Positions 42,775 to 52,150 of a stretch of DNA of 61,217 bases are shown piece by piece. This stretch comes from Kineosporia sp. A_224 (lineage in GTDB: Bacteria; Actinomycetota; Actinomycetes; Actinomycetales; Kineosporiaceae), in the NCBI RefSeq assembly GCF_002198655.1, contig NZ_MWLN01000206.1, positions 17,197 through 78,413 of the forward strand, given 5' to 3'. The notes beneath the pieces were generated by a model. That model saw only the letters and a program-made list of their open reading frames with translations. It searched no databases and was not told where the DNA came from. The first letter of the stretch is position 1, and every line of letters begins with the position of its first letter. A program made the position numbers and the translations under genes.

Positions 42775-44390
42775 GGCTGCGCCACCCGCTCGGCCGTCGA
42801 CGGCAGCAGCCCGGAGGAGTCGTCGGTCCGGTCGGCGCGCAGCAGGACGGCGTGCCGCAGGACCATCCCGGCGTCCCGCAGCTGGTCGGCCGTCGTCCGG
42901 ATCCGTTCGACGCCCGAGCGGCCCGCCGTCACCGTGACGACGACGCGGTGCGCCCAGACCGCCAGCGCGGACGCACCGACCGCGGGGTCGACGTCGGCGA
43001 GGGTGAGGACGAGCCGGTCCGGGCCGAGATCCTCGTGGCCATCGGCCCCGTCGGCCCAGTCGGTCCCGTCGGCCCCGTCGGCCACGACGGGCCCGCCGGC
43101 GCGGCGCAGGTCGACCGGACCCTGCGCGAGCATCGGCTCGCCGACCGGCCTCAGGACGACGGGCGCGGGCCCGTCGGGGAACGTCGACAGCGCCCTCACG
43201 GCGTCCTGGAGACGGCCGGCGCGGGTCAGGTCGACCATCGAGACGTCGAGCCCCTGCTCGGCCAGCACGAGGCCGACGGTCGCGACGCCGAACCGGGCGT
43301 CGTCGGAGTTGTCGAGGCACGCGACGAGCAGGCGGCGGGGCTGCCCCGGTGCCGGCAGCGCGTACTCCAGGGTGTGCGCGAAGCGCCGGCGGTCCACCGC
43401 GCGCCGCTCGTCCACGCCCAGGCGGTTCGTCAGCGGGCGCAGCCAGCGCGGCATCGGCGCGAGCCTGCGCACGCTCAGCGGCACCGGGGCGCCGAGCGCG
43501 GTCGCCACCTCGGACCTGCGCCGCAGCCGGTCCGTCGTCACCGCGAGGAAGACGACGAGACCGACGCCCGCGGCGGTGCCCGCGACGAGCCCGGAGACCA
43601 GGACGAGGGCCGCGTGCCGCAGGCCCGGGCCGGGCTCCCGGCCGGCCGGGTCGACCACCCGGCTCGACGCGACGAGCGAGGTCGTGCGCAGCGTCTGGTC
43701 CTGCACCGACTGCTGGAGGCTGCCGATCTGGTTCCCGAGGTCGGCCCGCGCGGCGATCGCGTCGGTGAGGTCCTCGGTGGACGCCGTCGCCGACGTCGAC
43801 AGGTCGGCGACCCGGGCGCTGATCGCGGTGACCTGCTCCTGGAGCGCGGCGATCCGCTCGTTCATGCCGCTGACGACGTAGTCCGACTGCGCGGTGAGCT
43901 GCTCGGCGCGGAACCGGAGGTAGACCGCGCTCAGCGCGTCGAGCCGGCGCTCCGCCTCGGCGCCCGACGGTGCCGCGAGCGTCACGCGCATGACGTCCGA
44001 GCTGACCGGCTCGATGCTCACCGAGTCCAGGAGGGCGTCCGGGGTCAGGGCGGCGTCCGGCGTCCCGGCGAGCCCGAGCACGTCGAGGGTGCGGGCCGCG
44101 ACGGTGCGGGTGCGCAGCAGGCTGACGTCGGTCGCCATCGCGCGCGCCGGGTCCTGCTGCACCTCGTGGGTCAGCACGAGCGTGGTCGTCGCGGCCTGCG
44201 GCGGGGGCACGGCGACGAGGTACGCGGCGCCCGCGCCGAGGCCGAGCGCGGCGGCGAGCACGCAGGTGCGCAGCCGGCGCCGCAGCGCTGCCCTCAGGTA
44301 GTGCAGGCTCACCAGCGAGGGCGCCGGCCGGCCCGGGCCGCTCGGGTCCCCGGGGTCCGCGGCGGGGACGTCCCACACGGCCGGGATCAC
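42771..44390 (-). CDS. Wzz-like chain-length protein with degenerate tyrosine-kinase domain (copy 1)
   Basis: A 539-residue protein. An N-terminal helix (about 37-60) and a second helix (about 250-275) frame an extracytoplasmic coiled-coil region, as in Wzz/BY-kinase activators. The C-terminal cytoplasmic part (about 330-539) resembles a CpsD-type ATPase, but the Walker A position reads LLVACLDNSDDARFGVATVG with no GK[ST], and no Tyr cluster ends the chain. It is probably a non-catalytic co-polymerase. A run ADGADGTDWADGADG comes from a 9-nt tandem repeat near 43043-43080. GTG overlaps the upstream stop. Confidence 0.85.
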   Translation of the reverse strand: MIPAVWDVPAADPGDPSGPGRPAPSLVSLHYLRAALRRRLRTCVLAAALGLGAGAAYLVAVPPPQAATTTLVLTHEVQQDPARAMATDVSLLRTRTVAARTLDVLGLAGTPDAALTPDALLDSVSIEPVSSDVMRVTLAAPSGAEAERRLDALSAVYLRFRAEQLTAQSDYVVSGMNERIAALQEQVTAISARVADLSTSATASTEDLTDAIAARADLGNQIGSLQQSVQDQTLRTTSLVASSRVVDPAGREPGPGLRHAALVLVSGLVAGTAAGVGLVVFLAVTTDRLRRRSEVATALGAPVPLSVRRLAPMPRWLRPLTNRLGVDERRAVDRRRFAHTLEYALPAPGQPRRLLVACLDNSDDARFGVATVGLVLAEQGLDVSMVDLTRAGRLQDAVRALSTFPDGPAPVVLRPVGEPMLAQGPVDLRRAGGPVVADGADGTDWADGADGHEDLGPDRLVLTLADVDPAVGASALAVWAHRVVVTVTAGRSGVERIRTTADQLRDAGMVLRHAVLLRADRTDDSSGLLPSTAERVAQP

Positions 44391-45961
44391 GACCGCTTCC
44401 CCGAGGTCTCGCCGGAGGGTTCCTGCCCGCCGGGCACACCGGTCAGCCGGACCGGCAGCGGGGCGCGCACGGCGCGCTCGTCGAGGGTGTGGCGACCGGA
44501 GGTGCGGTCGGTCCGGTCCGGGTCGGCGACGACGACGCCGTCGATCCGCCGTCCCGCGTCGTCGACGGCCACCGCGACCCGGGCGAGCTCCTGCTCGGAG
44601 GCGGCCGCGGAGGCGACGACGAGCACGGTCGTCGCGGTGGGCGGGGCGCCGCCGAGCGTCGGAGCGTTCCGGTCGACCACGACGAGCACGACGGTGAGGT
44701 CGGCGGGCTCGGCGGGCTCCTCGGGGCCGATCGTCAGGTGCGTCCGGGGGTGCGTGGCGACGTCGGAGGCGACGGCCGCCCAGAGCGCCGCGGAGCGGTC
44801 CTGGCCGGGACCGGCGACGAGCCGGGTGGCGATCCCGACCGAGGCGGCGAAGGCCGCGAGCTGCGGCCCGAGCGACAGCGCCCGGGTGTCGCCGTCCAGG
44901 CTGACGACGGTGAGCGAGCGGGGGTGCTCGACCCGCGGCCTGGCCTCGCCCTTGCGCTCGGGCCGCGGGTCGGCCACGGCCAGGGCCCGCAGCACCTGCC
45001 GCAGCGCCCAGGACTCGACCGGGGTCGCCTCGTAGGCCCGCAGCAGGACCCGCCACCCGGCGACCGCACGCTGCGGGTGGCTGCGCGCCGCGGCGAGCAC
45101 CGGGCTGCCGACGGCGTCGGCGATCTCGTCGCGCAGGGTCATCCGGGGGTCCCGGCGCGAGGCGAGGAGCATGAGAGCGACGGCGAGGGCCACTGCGGCG
45201 GCGGCGCCGGCGGGCGCCCAGACGAGCAGCCGGCGTCCGAGCGGGTCACCGACGGCCGGGCCGGCGTCCTGCAGCACTGAGACGACGGACCCGGTGCCGG
45301 ACCCGACCGGTGCCGCCGTTGTGATGTCGCCCTTGACGGTGTCGAGCCGGAGCGACACGTCCGCCTGCTCGGCGCGCAGCCGAGCGACGAGCTGGGCCTC
45401 GCGCCGGCCGTCGGACGACCCGGCGGGGGCCGCCTTCTGCCGGGCGACGGTCGTGTCGATCTCCTGCTGCAGCAGCTCGACCTGCGCCTGGAGGTCGGCC
45501 TCCCGGGCGCTGAGGTCGGCCAGCGCGGCGGCGGTGACCCTGCGGTCCGCCTCCCGGACGAAGGCGACGTAGGAGTCGGCCACCGCCTGGGAGAGCGCCG
45601 TGGCCCGCGCCGCGACGGCCGACCCGGCCCTGATCTCGAGCAGCTGGTCGGTCGGTGCGTCGACCCGCACCCGGCGCTCGACCTGGCCGACCGACAGCGC
45701 CGGCGTGACGGTGCTCCCGGCCGCCCCCAGGACGGCCTCGCTGAGCACGATGCGGACCTGGGTGGCGACGTCACGGCCGCCGCCGCCGGAGATCGTCGGC
45801 GTGGGCAGCAGCACGAGCGTCGTGCTCGTCAGGGTCGGCGGCACGAAGGCGACGTAGGCGACGCCCGCAAGCAGCCCGACGACCGCCGCGGCGGCGAGCA
45901 GCCGGCTGCGCCGCCGCAGCAGGGTCCGCGCCGAGCGCACGTCGAGGACGGTGTCGCTCAT
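44387..45961 (-). CDS. Wzz-like chain-length protein with degenerate tyrosine-kinase domain (copy 2)
   Basis: A 524-residue paralogue of the next gene. It has an N-terminal membrane helix (about 20-42), a periplasmic-type segment with a coiled coil (about 130-200) and a second helix (about 245-270). The C-terminal domain again has the fold of a CpsD ATPase but lacks Walker A: the equivalent strand-loop reads LTVVSLDGDTRALSLGPQLA. No Tyr-rich tail is seen. Two tandem copies may form one mixed assembly controlling polymer length. ATG overlaps the upstream stop (ATGA). Confidence 0.83.
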   Translation of the reverse strand: MSDTVLDVRSARTLLRRRSRLLAAAAVVGLLAGVAYVAFVPPTLTSTTLVLLPTPTISGGGGRDVATQVRIVLSEAVLGAAGSTVTPALSVGQVERRVRVDAPTDQLLEIRAGSAVAARATALSQAVADSYVAFVREADRRVTAAALADLSAREADLQAQVELLQQEIDTTVARQKAAPAGSSDGRREAQLVARLRAEQADVSLRLDTVKGDITTAAPVGSGTGSVVSVLQDAGPAVGDPLGRRLLVWAPAGAAAAVALAVALMLLASRRDPRMTLRDEIADAVGSPVLAAARSHPQRAVAGWRVLLRAYEATPVESWALRQVLRALAVADPRPERKGEARPRVEHPRSLTVVSLDGDTRALSLGPQLAAFAASVGIATRLVAGPGQDRSAALWAAVASDVATHPRTHLTIGPEEPAEPADLTVVLVVVDRNAPTLGGAPPTATTVLVVASAAASEQELARVAVAVDDAGRRIDGVVVADPDRTDRTSGRHTLDERAVRAPLPVRLTGVPGGQEPSGETSGKRS

Positions 45962-47997
45962 GACAGCTCCAGCACGGTGACGAGGTGCGTCCCGGCCGCC
46001 GCCGAGCCGGTCCCCACGAGGCTCGTGCTCGGCACCCGGCGTCCGAAGCGGGGTGAGTACCAGCCGAGCGGCGGGTCCTCCTCGCCGCGGTGCGCCGTCC
46101 AGGCGAGGTCGGCGGGCAGCCGCAGCAGGGCGGTCCGGCGTCCGCCGTCGGCCGTCCATGCCAGCCGGGCGGTGCGGTCCCCGAGGACGACGTCGACGTG
46201 CGGGCCGACGTGCCACGACAGCCGCAGCGGCACCCCGGCAGGGGCCGGTGCGGCCGAGGACGTGCCGGTCCCGGCCGGGCCGGTGACCTCGTCGACGACG
46301 GTCAGCGTGCGGGCCGGGGAGTCGAGCGTGACGAGCCGGCGGTGCACGAGCGGGACCGGCAGCCGGGTGTACCCGTCGTGGGCGGCCTCCCACAGGCGCA
46401 CGGGTGCGTCGCCGGGCTCCTGGCGCAGCGTCGTCGTCCGCGGGTGCGTCATCCACAGGAACGGGCCCCCGGCGTCGCACTGGTCGACGCCGCCGAGCTC
46501 GAGGGTGTTGTGCGCGGCGGTCGAGCGGAACCACTGCCGCAGAACGGGTTCGCCGTGGTAGCAGTACGTGCCGGGGTCGACGAGCAGCTCGACGCCGTCG
46601 TACCGGACCTCGACCGAGAGCGCGTCGGCGTGCCCGTGCGCGGCGATCGAGCCGAACCCGAGCGGGCCGCCGTCGCAGCGGCACCACAGCTCCGGCCCGT
46701 CCTCGGGGCGCGAGCGCAGCACCGTGAGGCCGGCGTCGGCGAAGCTGCGCGGGCGGCGCGAGGCGCGCTCCCCCGGGCCGTCGACCGGGTGCCGGCGACC
46801 GGTCGCGGCGAGGACGACGGACTCGACCGAGGCGGCGGGCGCGGCCGGCCACCAGGGCATCGGGCCGACGAGCGCGGCCCCGGCGCCGAGGACGGCGGAC
46901 CACGGGTCGCGCTCCGGGTCGTCGACGACGAGGGCGCGGCCCTCGTCGCCGTCGCCCTGGCGCGGCGGCCGCCCGGCGCTGTCGAGGACGGCGACGGCCG
47001 CGTCGAGGGAGCGCGCGACGAGCAGCCAGGTCGCCGGGGAGAGCGGCCGGCCCGCGGCGTCGGCCTCGACCGCGGCGACGAGCGCGAGCTCGAGGACGAA
47101 GCGGTGGTAGTCGGTGGCGAGCTCGCGGTTGACCCCGCTCGGGAAGGTGTTCGCGGCGAGCTCACGCTCGAGCAGCCGGGCGGCGTCCGCGCGCCAGCGC
47201 GCCGACCGCGGGAACCAGTCGAACGCGCAGGCCCCGGCGAGCAGCCCGGCCGCCTCGGCGACGACGTGGTTGTTCGCGGACGAGCCGCGGCTCGGGAAGG
47301 CGGCGAGGTACTCGCAGTGCCAGCGGATCTGCCGGAGCGCGTCGTCGTCACCCTCGAAGAGGTCGCCGACCTTGGGCCAGTCGTCGAGCAGCCGCCGGGT
47401 CCACACCCACGCGACGAGCCGCAGGCCGATCTCGATCCCGCTCGTCCAGTGCACCCCGGACAGGAACGGGTTCGCCTGCCACCAGGACCGCAGCTGGCCG
47501 GCCGCGGCCTCGGCGTAGCGCTCGTCGCCGGTGAGCCACCAGGCCGCCGCGAGCGTCGTCACCTGGTGGTGCCGGGAGAGCTCCCAGACCTGCTTGACGT
47601 TGCCCGTGACGGTCTCGTCCCGGTGCGCGACCCGGAACGCGAGGCGGTCCTGGGGCGCGGTGCGGCCGGTCACCGGGTCGTGGAACCAGTCCGGTGCGGC
47701 GCTGTCGGGCCGGTGCACCCCGAGCGCCTCCCAGCGCCCCTCGAGCACCCGGTCGGCGGCGCGGACGACGGCCGCGGCGGCGTCCGCCGGCACCTGCTCC
47801 CGGGCGGCCGCGGGCAGCACCACCCGGAACTCGCGGTCCGTGACCGCCCCCGGGGCCGGCGCGGTCGCGCCCGGCGCGACCCGGCGCCGCGCCCACACCT
47901 GGCGGCGGCCCGCGTCCACGGCCCGGTGGCCGACCTCGGCCGGCGACATCCGCCGCAGCCGGCGCACGTACCAACCGGCGCGGGAGCCGTCCGTCAC
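45958..47997 (-). CDS. Heparinase II/III-like polysaccharide lyase
   Basis: A 679-residue protein. An alpha/alpha-toroid N-terminal half (about 80-340, with SGIEIGLRLVAWVWTRRLL and SSANNHVVAEAAGLLAGA) is followed by a beta-sandwich half (about 410-679) with GGPLGFGSIAAHGHADALSVEV, DPGTYCYHGEP and AAHNTLELGGVDQ, the His/Tyr-containing blocks of the heparinase II/III family. Such enzymes cleave uronate-containing polymers. No signal peptide is obvious, which is odd for a lyase acting outside; the same is true of many locus-encoded members. GTG overlaps the upstream stop. Confidence 0.86.
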   Translation of the reverse strand: MTDGSRAGWYVRRLRRMSPAEVGHRAVDAGRRQVWARRRVAPGATAPAPGAVTDREFRVVLPAAAREQVPADAAAAVVRAADRVLEGRWEALGVHRPDSAAPDWFHDPVTGRTAPQDRLAFRVAHRDETVTGNVKQVWELSRHHQVTTLAAAWWLTGDERYAEAAAGQLRSWWQANPFLSGVHWTSGIEIGLRLVAWVWTRRLLDDWPKVGDLFEGDDDALRQIRWHCEYLAAFPSRGSSANNHVVAEAAGLLAGACAFDWFPRSARWRADAARLLERELAANTFPSGVNRELATDYHRFVLELALVAAVEADAAGRPLSPATWLLVARSLDAAVAVLDSAGRPPRQGDGDEGRALVVDDPERDPWSAVLGAGAALVGPMPWWPAAPAASVESVVLAATGRRHPVDGPGERASRRPRSFADAGLTVLRSRPEDGPELWCRCDGGPLGFGSIAAHGHADALSVEVRYDGVELLVDPGTYCYHGEPVLRQWFRSTAAHNTLELGGVDQCDAGGPFLWMTHPRTTTLRQEPGDAPVRLWEAAHDGYTRLPVPLVHRRLVTLDSPARTLTVVDEVTGPAGTGTSSAAPAPAGVPLRLSWHVGPHVDVVLGDRTARLAWTADGGRRTALLRLPADLAWTAHRGEEDPPLGWYSPRFGRRVPSTSLVGTGSAAAGTHLVTVLELS

Positions 47998-50189
47998 AGC
48001 GTCACCGGTCCACGGCCGGCGATGCTCTCGCCCACGGCGAGCGTCGCGCGGGTCGTCGCGACGAGCGAGGCGAACGGGACCGGCATCGGTCCGCCCGTCC
48101 GCACCGCCTCGACGAACGCCGCGAGTTCGGCCTGCTGCCCCTTGTCGGTGCGGGACATGCCGCGCCGCCGGGTCCGGCCCTTGGCCGGCCACACCGTGAC
48201 CTGACGGAAGTTGTCGAGCCGCGCGCTGGCGCCGCCCGCCGCGACGTCGATCGTCTCCTTGGGGAAGCGCGGGCTGCCGCCCGTGACGTACGCGAGGTCC
48301 GCCACCGAGCCGCCCGGGTAGGTGAGCACCGCGTGCACGTCGGCACCGTGGCCGGTCGCCCAGACCTCGCAGGGGTCCTCCCCGACGAGCGCGCTCACGG
48401 TGTCGACGAAGTGGCCGCCCTCGCCGGCGAACCGGGAGCCCTCGCCCTCGGTGTCCAGGTACCAGCTCGACGGGTCGAGCCGGCCCGCGTTGACGAGGTA
48501 CCGGACGGCGAGCGGCCCCCGGGCGCCGCCGAGCGCCTCCCGCAGGTGCGCGACCGGCGTCGAGAAGCGCCTGTTGAAGCCGACCATGAGCCGGTCGTTG
48601 CCGGTCTCCTCGACCGTCGTGACGATGCCGTCGAGCTGCTCGCGGGTCAGCGCGAGCGGTTTCTCGACGAAGACCGTGCGGCCGCGCTCGAGGGCGGCCC
48701 GGACGAGGGCCGCGTGCGAGCTGTGCCGGGTCACGACGACGACCGCGTCGAGGCTGTCATCGTCGAGCAGGACGTCGAGGTCGGTCGTGATCGTGCCGAA
48801 GCCGAACCGGCGCTGTGCGTTGTACCCGGACAGCGCCGTCGTCGTCGCGACGCAGACCAGCTCGACGCCGGCCTGCGGGCCCAGGTGCGGCAGGAGCATC
48901 GAGGTCGCGTAGTTGCCGGCCCCGACGAAGCCCAGCCGGACCGGTCCGCCCGGCAGGCGGACCGGGCGCCGGCCGGCCGCCGCCGACGCACCGATCGGCG
49001 TCACGCCGTTCACGCCGCGGACGGTGCGCGCGGACCGGACGTCGTCCGCCCCGGCGCCGTCGTAGGACAGCAGGAAGCCCACACCCTGCAGCGCGCCGGA
49101 ACGGATCCGGCCGTAGACGTCGGGCGCGTCCTGCACCGGGTGCACGCTGGGCACGAGGGAGGCGACGTCCACGGAGCCGTCGGCCAGCAGGTCGAGGAAG
49201 CACGCGAGGTTGCGGCGCTCGGTCCACCGGACATACCCGGCCGGGTAGTCGACGCCGTCCAGCTCGTAGCTGTCGTCGTAGCGCCCGGGCCCGTAGGAGC
49301 GGGAGAACCGGACGTCGAGCTCCTTGTCGTAGTAGGCGTTCCACGGCAGATCGAGCCGGGTCTTGCCGATGTCGACGACCCGGCCCCGGTCGCGGGCGAG
49401 CCGGGCCGCCGTCTCGACGGGCGCGTTGGAGTCGCCGCCCGCGGCGAGCAGCACGTGGTCGGCGCCGATCCCGCCGGTGCGGGCCGCGAGCAGCCGCTCG
49501 ACGGCGCCGACACCGTCGGTGTCCGGGGCCGCGCAGAGCAGCGCCCCCGCCTTCTCGGCGTCGCGGCAGCGCGCCTCGACGGGGTCCAGGCCGACCACCT
49601 GGACGCCGGACGCCACGAGCAGCCGGACGGCGAGCTGGCCGATGAGCCCGAGCCCGATGACGACCGCCGTCTCGCCGAGCGCGACCTCGGCGCGGCGGAC
49701 GCCCTGCATGGCGATCGCACCGACCGTCGCGAACGCCGCGTGCTCCGGGGCGACGCCGTCCGGCACCCGGACGCACAGGTTCGTCGGCACCCAGTTCAGC
49801 TCGGCGTGCAGCGCGAACTCGTTGCCCGCGGCCGCGACGAGGTCCCCGACCGCGAACGCGTCGGCCGCCCCCGCACCGACCTCGACGACGACTCCGCACA
49901 GCGAGTACCCGAGCGGGGTGTAGCTGTCGAGCCGCTGCATCGCCTTCTGGTACGTCGCGACAGCACCCTGCTGGGCGACCGAGTCGATGAGCTTGCGCAC
50001 CTGGTCCGGCCGGGCCCGGGCCTTGCCGAGCAGCGAGAGCCGGGCCTCGCTGACCTTCATCATCTCGGTGCCGGTCGAGATGAGCGAGAAGAGGGTGCGC
50101 ACGAGCACCCCGCCGGGCTTGCACGACGGCACCGGGACGTCGAGGACGGCAAGGTCCCCCGACCGGTAGTTCTGCGCGACCTGCTTCAC
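47994..50189 (-). CDS. Fused alcohol-dehydrogenase-like and GFO/IDH/MocA oxidoreductase
   Basis: A 731-residue two-domain oxidoreductase. Residues 1-370 are an MDR-type dehydrogenase (STGTEMMKV, GYSLCGVVVEVGAGAADAFAVGD, AVVIGLGLIGQLAVRLL); residues about 420-731 are a GFO/IDH/MocA domain (LGFVGAGNYATSMLLP, FVEKPLALT, GFNRRFS, GEGGHFVDTVSAL). This bi-domain type is common in exopolysaccharide loci with heparinase-like genes. The exact reaction is unknown; oxidation or inversion at a uronate-type sugar is plausible. GTG start with GGAG upstream; it overlaps the lyase gene. Confidence 0.87.
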   Translation of the reverse strand: MKQVAQNYRSGDLAVLDVPVPSCKPGGVLVRTLFSLISTGTEMMKVSEARLSLLGKARARPDQVRKLIDSVAQQGAVATYQKAMQRLDSYTPLGYSLCGVVVEVGAGAADAFAVGDLVAAAGNEFALHAELNWVPTNLCVRVPDGVAPEHAAFATVGAIAMQGVRRAEVALGETAVVIGLGLIGQLAVRLLVASGVQVVGLDPVEARCRDAEKAGALLCAAPDTDGVGAVERLLAARTGGIGADHVLLAAGGDSNAPVETAARLARDRGRVVDIGKTRLDLPWNAYYDKELDVRFSRSYGPGRYDDSYELDGVDYPAGYVRWTERRNLACFLDLLADGSVDVASLVPSVHPVQDAPDVYGRIRSGALQGVGFLLSYDGAGADDVRSARTVRGVNGVTPIGASAAAGRRPVRLPGGPVRLGFVGAGNYATSMLLPHLGPQAGVELVCVATTTALSGYNAQRRFGFGTITTDLDVLLDDDSLDAVVVVTRHSSHAALVRAALERGRTVFVEKPLALTREQLDGIVTTVEETGNDRLMVGFNRRFSTPVAHLREALGGARGPLAVRYLVNAGRLDPSSWYLDTEGEGSRFAGEGGHFVDTVSALVGEDPCEVWATGHGADVHAVLTYPGGSVADLAYVTGGSPRFPKETIDVAAGGASARLDNFRQVTVWPAKGRTRRRGMSRTDKGQQAELAAFVEAVRTGGPMPVPFASLVATTRATLAVGESIAGRGPVTL

Positions 50190-50235
50190 GACGTGCTCCT
50201 TCTCCCTGGGCCGGTCCTGCGGGGCGTCCGCGCGC

Positions 50236-52149
50236 TCACGGCGCCGCCACCCCCGCGGCCATGGCCCCGCGGAACCACAGCTCCATCGACAGCAGCTGCC
50301 ACAGCTGCTTGGACTCGTCCGAGCGGCCGCTGCGCTGGTCGGCGACCATCGCGCGCAGCGGGAGGGCCTGGATCAGCCCGGCCTGCACGAGGCGTCCGTC
50401 GAGCAGGACGTCGTCGATGAGCGGCCCGAGGTCGTTCGTCACCCAGGCGCGCAGCGGGGCGCCGAACGAGGCTTTCGGCCGCTCGAGGATCTCCTTCGGC
50501 AGCCAGCCCGCCGCCGCCTCCCGCAGGCAGACCTTCTGGGTGCGGCCCCGGATCTTGCGGCTGCCGGGCATCGAGAACGCCGCGCGGAACACCTCGGTGT
50601 CGACGAACGGCACCCGCACCTCGGTCGAGGCCGCCATGCTCGCGCGGTCGGTGTACGTGAGGTTGAGCCCGGGCAGGAAGAGCCGCGCGTCGGTGAGGCA
50701 CATCCGGTTCACGTGGTCGCCCATCGCGCCGGCCTCGTAGAGCACCCGGTGGTCGTCGACGAGCGGGGCGACGTACGGCGCGAGGGCCGGGCCGAGCAGC
50801 GCCTCGAGCGCGGGCGGGTCGTAGAGCGTGTAGCTGCGCCGGAACCCGGCCTCCTCGCCGAGCCCGGCGAAGCCGAGGAAACGCTTCGCCCAGCGGGTGT
50901 ACCGCAGCCCGCGCCCGCCCGCGGTGACCGGCAGCCGGCCGACCCCGGGGGCGATCACCCTCGTGCGCAACGTCTCCGGCAGCCCCTGGTAGCGCGCCGC
51001 GAGGACGCACGCGAGGTGCTTGCGGTACCCGCCGAACAGCTCGTCCGCCCCCATCCCGGAGAGCAGCACCTTGACCCCGGCGTCCCGGGCGGCCTCGCAC
51101 ATGAGCACCGTGTTGATCGCGGCCGGGTCGCCGATCGGCTCGTCGAGGACGTCCACGACGCGCGGCAGCATGTCGACGACGTCCGGGCTGATCTCGATCT
51201 CGTGCAACCTGATCCCCAGCTCGGCGGCCATCTTCCGGGCGTAGACGGCGTCGTCCGGCATCGCCTCGAGGCGCTGGTCCTGCGCCCGGAACGCGATCGC
51301 GTACGCCTCGATCGACGGGTCCTGGCGGGCGGCGATCGCGGTGACGAGGCTGGAGTCGAGCCCGCCGCTGAGGAACGACGCGACCGGGACGTCGGCGACG
51401 AGGTGTGCGAGGACCGACTCCTCGACGACCCGGGCGAGGTCCGCGGGAGGTCCGTCGGCGGCTGCCAGGGCCTCCTCCACGGCGTCCCAGTACCGGCCCG
51501 TGACGACGTCGCCAGCAGTGTCCCAGCGGGACCAGGTCCCGGCCGGGAGCTTGTGCACGCCGCGCACCGCGCAGCGGTCCTCGGGCACGAAGTAGTACAT
51601 CGTCGACGCGACGAGCGCGGCCGGGTCGACGGCCAGCTCCGGGCCGACGGCGGTGACGATCGCCTTGAGCTCGCTCGCGAAGAGCAGCCCGTCGCCGCGC
51701 GGCATGACGAACAGCGGCTTGATGCCGAGCGGGTCGCGGGCCAGCAGGAGCGACCCGCGCCGCTCGTCGTGCAGCGCGAGCGCGAACATGCCGCGGAACC
51801 TGCGCAGGGCGTCGGTCCCCCAGACGCGCAGGGCCTCGAGGACGACCTCGGTGTCGGAGTCGGTGCCGAACCGGGCCCCGGTGCCTTCCAGCAGGGCCCG
51901 CAGCTCGCGGTAGTTGTAGAGCTCGCCGTTGTAGACCAGGTGCAGGCCGTCCTTGACGAACGGCTGGTCCGCGGCGTGCGAGAGGTCGATGATCGACAGC
52001 CGGCGGTGCCCGAGGTGGCAGACGGCGCGGTCGCCCCGCAGGGTCGTGACCGCCGCGGCGTCCGGGCCGCGGTGCGCCATCCGCCGGGTCATCGCCCCGA
52101 CGAGGTCCTCGCCGTCCGGCTGCTGGAAGGCTCCCGCGATGCCGCACAT
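50236..52149 (-). CDS. asnB: Asparagine synthase-like glutamine amidotransferase
   Basis: A 637-residue AsnB-type protein. The N-terminal glutaminase begins MCGIAG (nucleophile Cys2) with HRRLSIIDLS and YNGELYNY; the synthetase half has the PP-loop SFLSGGLDSSLV and LLSGMGADELFGGYRKH. All catalytic motifs are intact. Within polysaccharide loci such enzymes (WbpS type) are thought to amidate uronic acids. A normal asparagine synthetase role cannot be excluded. It lies 46 nt upstream of the fused dehydrogenase gene. Confidence 0.88.
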   Translation of the reverse strand: MCGIAGAFQQPDGEDLVGAMTRRMAHRGPDAAAVTTLRGDRAVCHLGHRRLSIIDLSHAADQPFVKDGLHLVYNGELYNYRELRALLEGTGARFGTDSDTEVVLEALRVWGTDALRRFRGMFALALHDERRGSLLLARDPLGIKPLFVMPRGDGLLFASELKAIVTAVGPELAVDPAALVASTMYYFVPEDRCAVRGVHKLPAGTWSRWDTAGDVVTGRYWDAVEEALAAADGPPADLARVVEESVLAHLVADVPVASFLSGGLDSSLVTAIAARQDPSIEAYAIAFRAQDQRLEAMPDDAVYARKMAAELGIRLHEIEISPDVVDMLPRVVDVLDEPIGDPAAINTVLMCEAARDAGVKVLLSGMGADELFGGYRKHLACVLAARYQGLPETLRTRVIAPGVGRLPVTAGGRGLRYTRWAKRFLGFAGLGEEAGFRRSYTLYDPPALEALLGPALAPYVAPLVDDHRVLYEAGAMGDHVNRMCLTDARLFLPGLNLTYTDRASMAASTEVRVPFVDTEVFRAAFSMPGSRKIRGRTQKVCLREAAAGWLPKEILERPKASFGAPLRAWVTNDLGPLIDDVLLDGRLVQAGLIQALPLRAMVADQRSGRSDESKQLWQLLSMELWFRGAMAAGVAAP

Positions 52150-52150
52150 G

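Noticed and set aside
43021-43080. Collagen-like GPVGPVGPVG translation
   Set aside because: It is a plus-strand shadow of a 9-nt tandem repeat inside the minus-strand Wzz-like gene.
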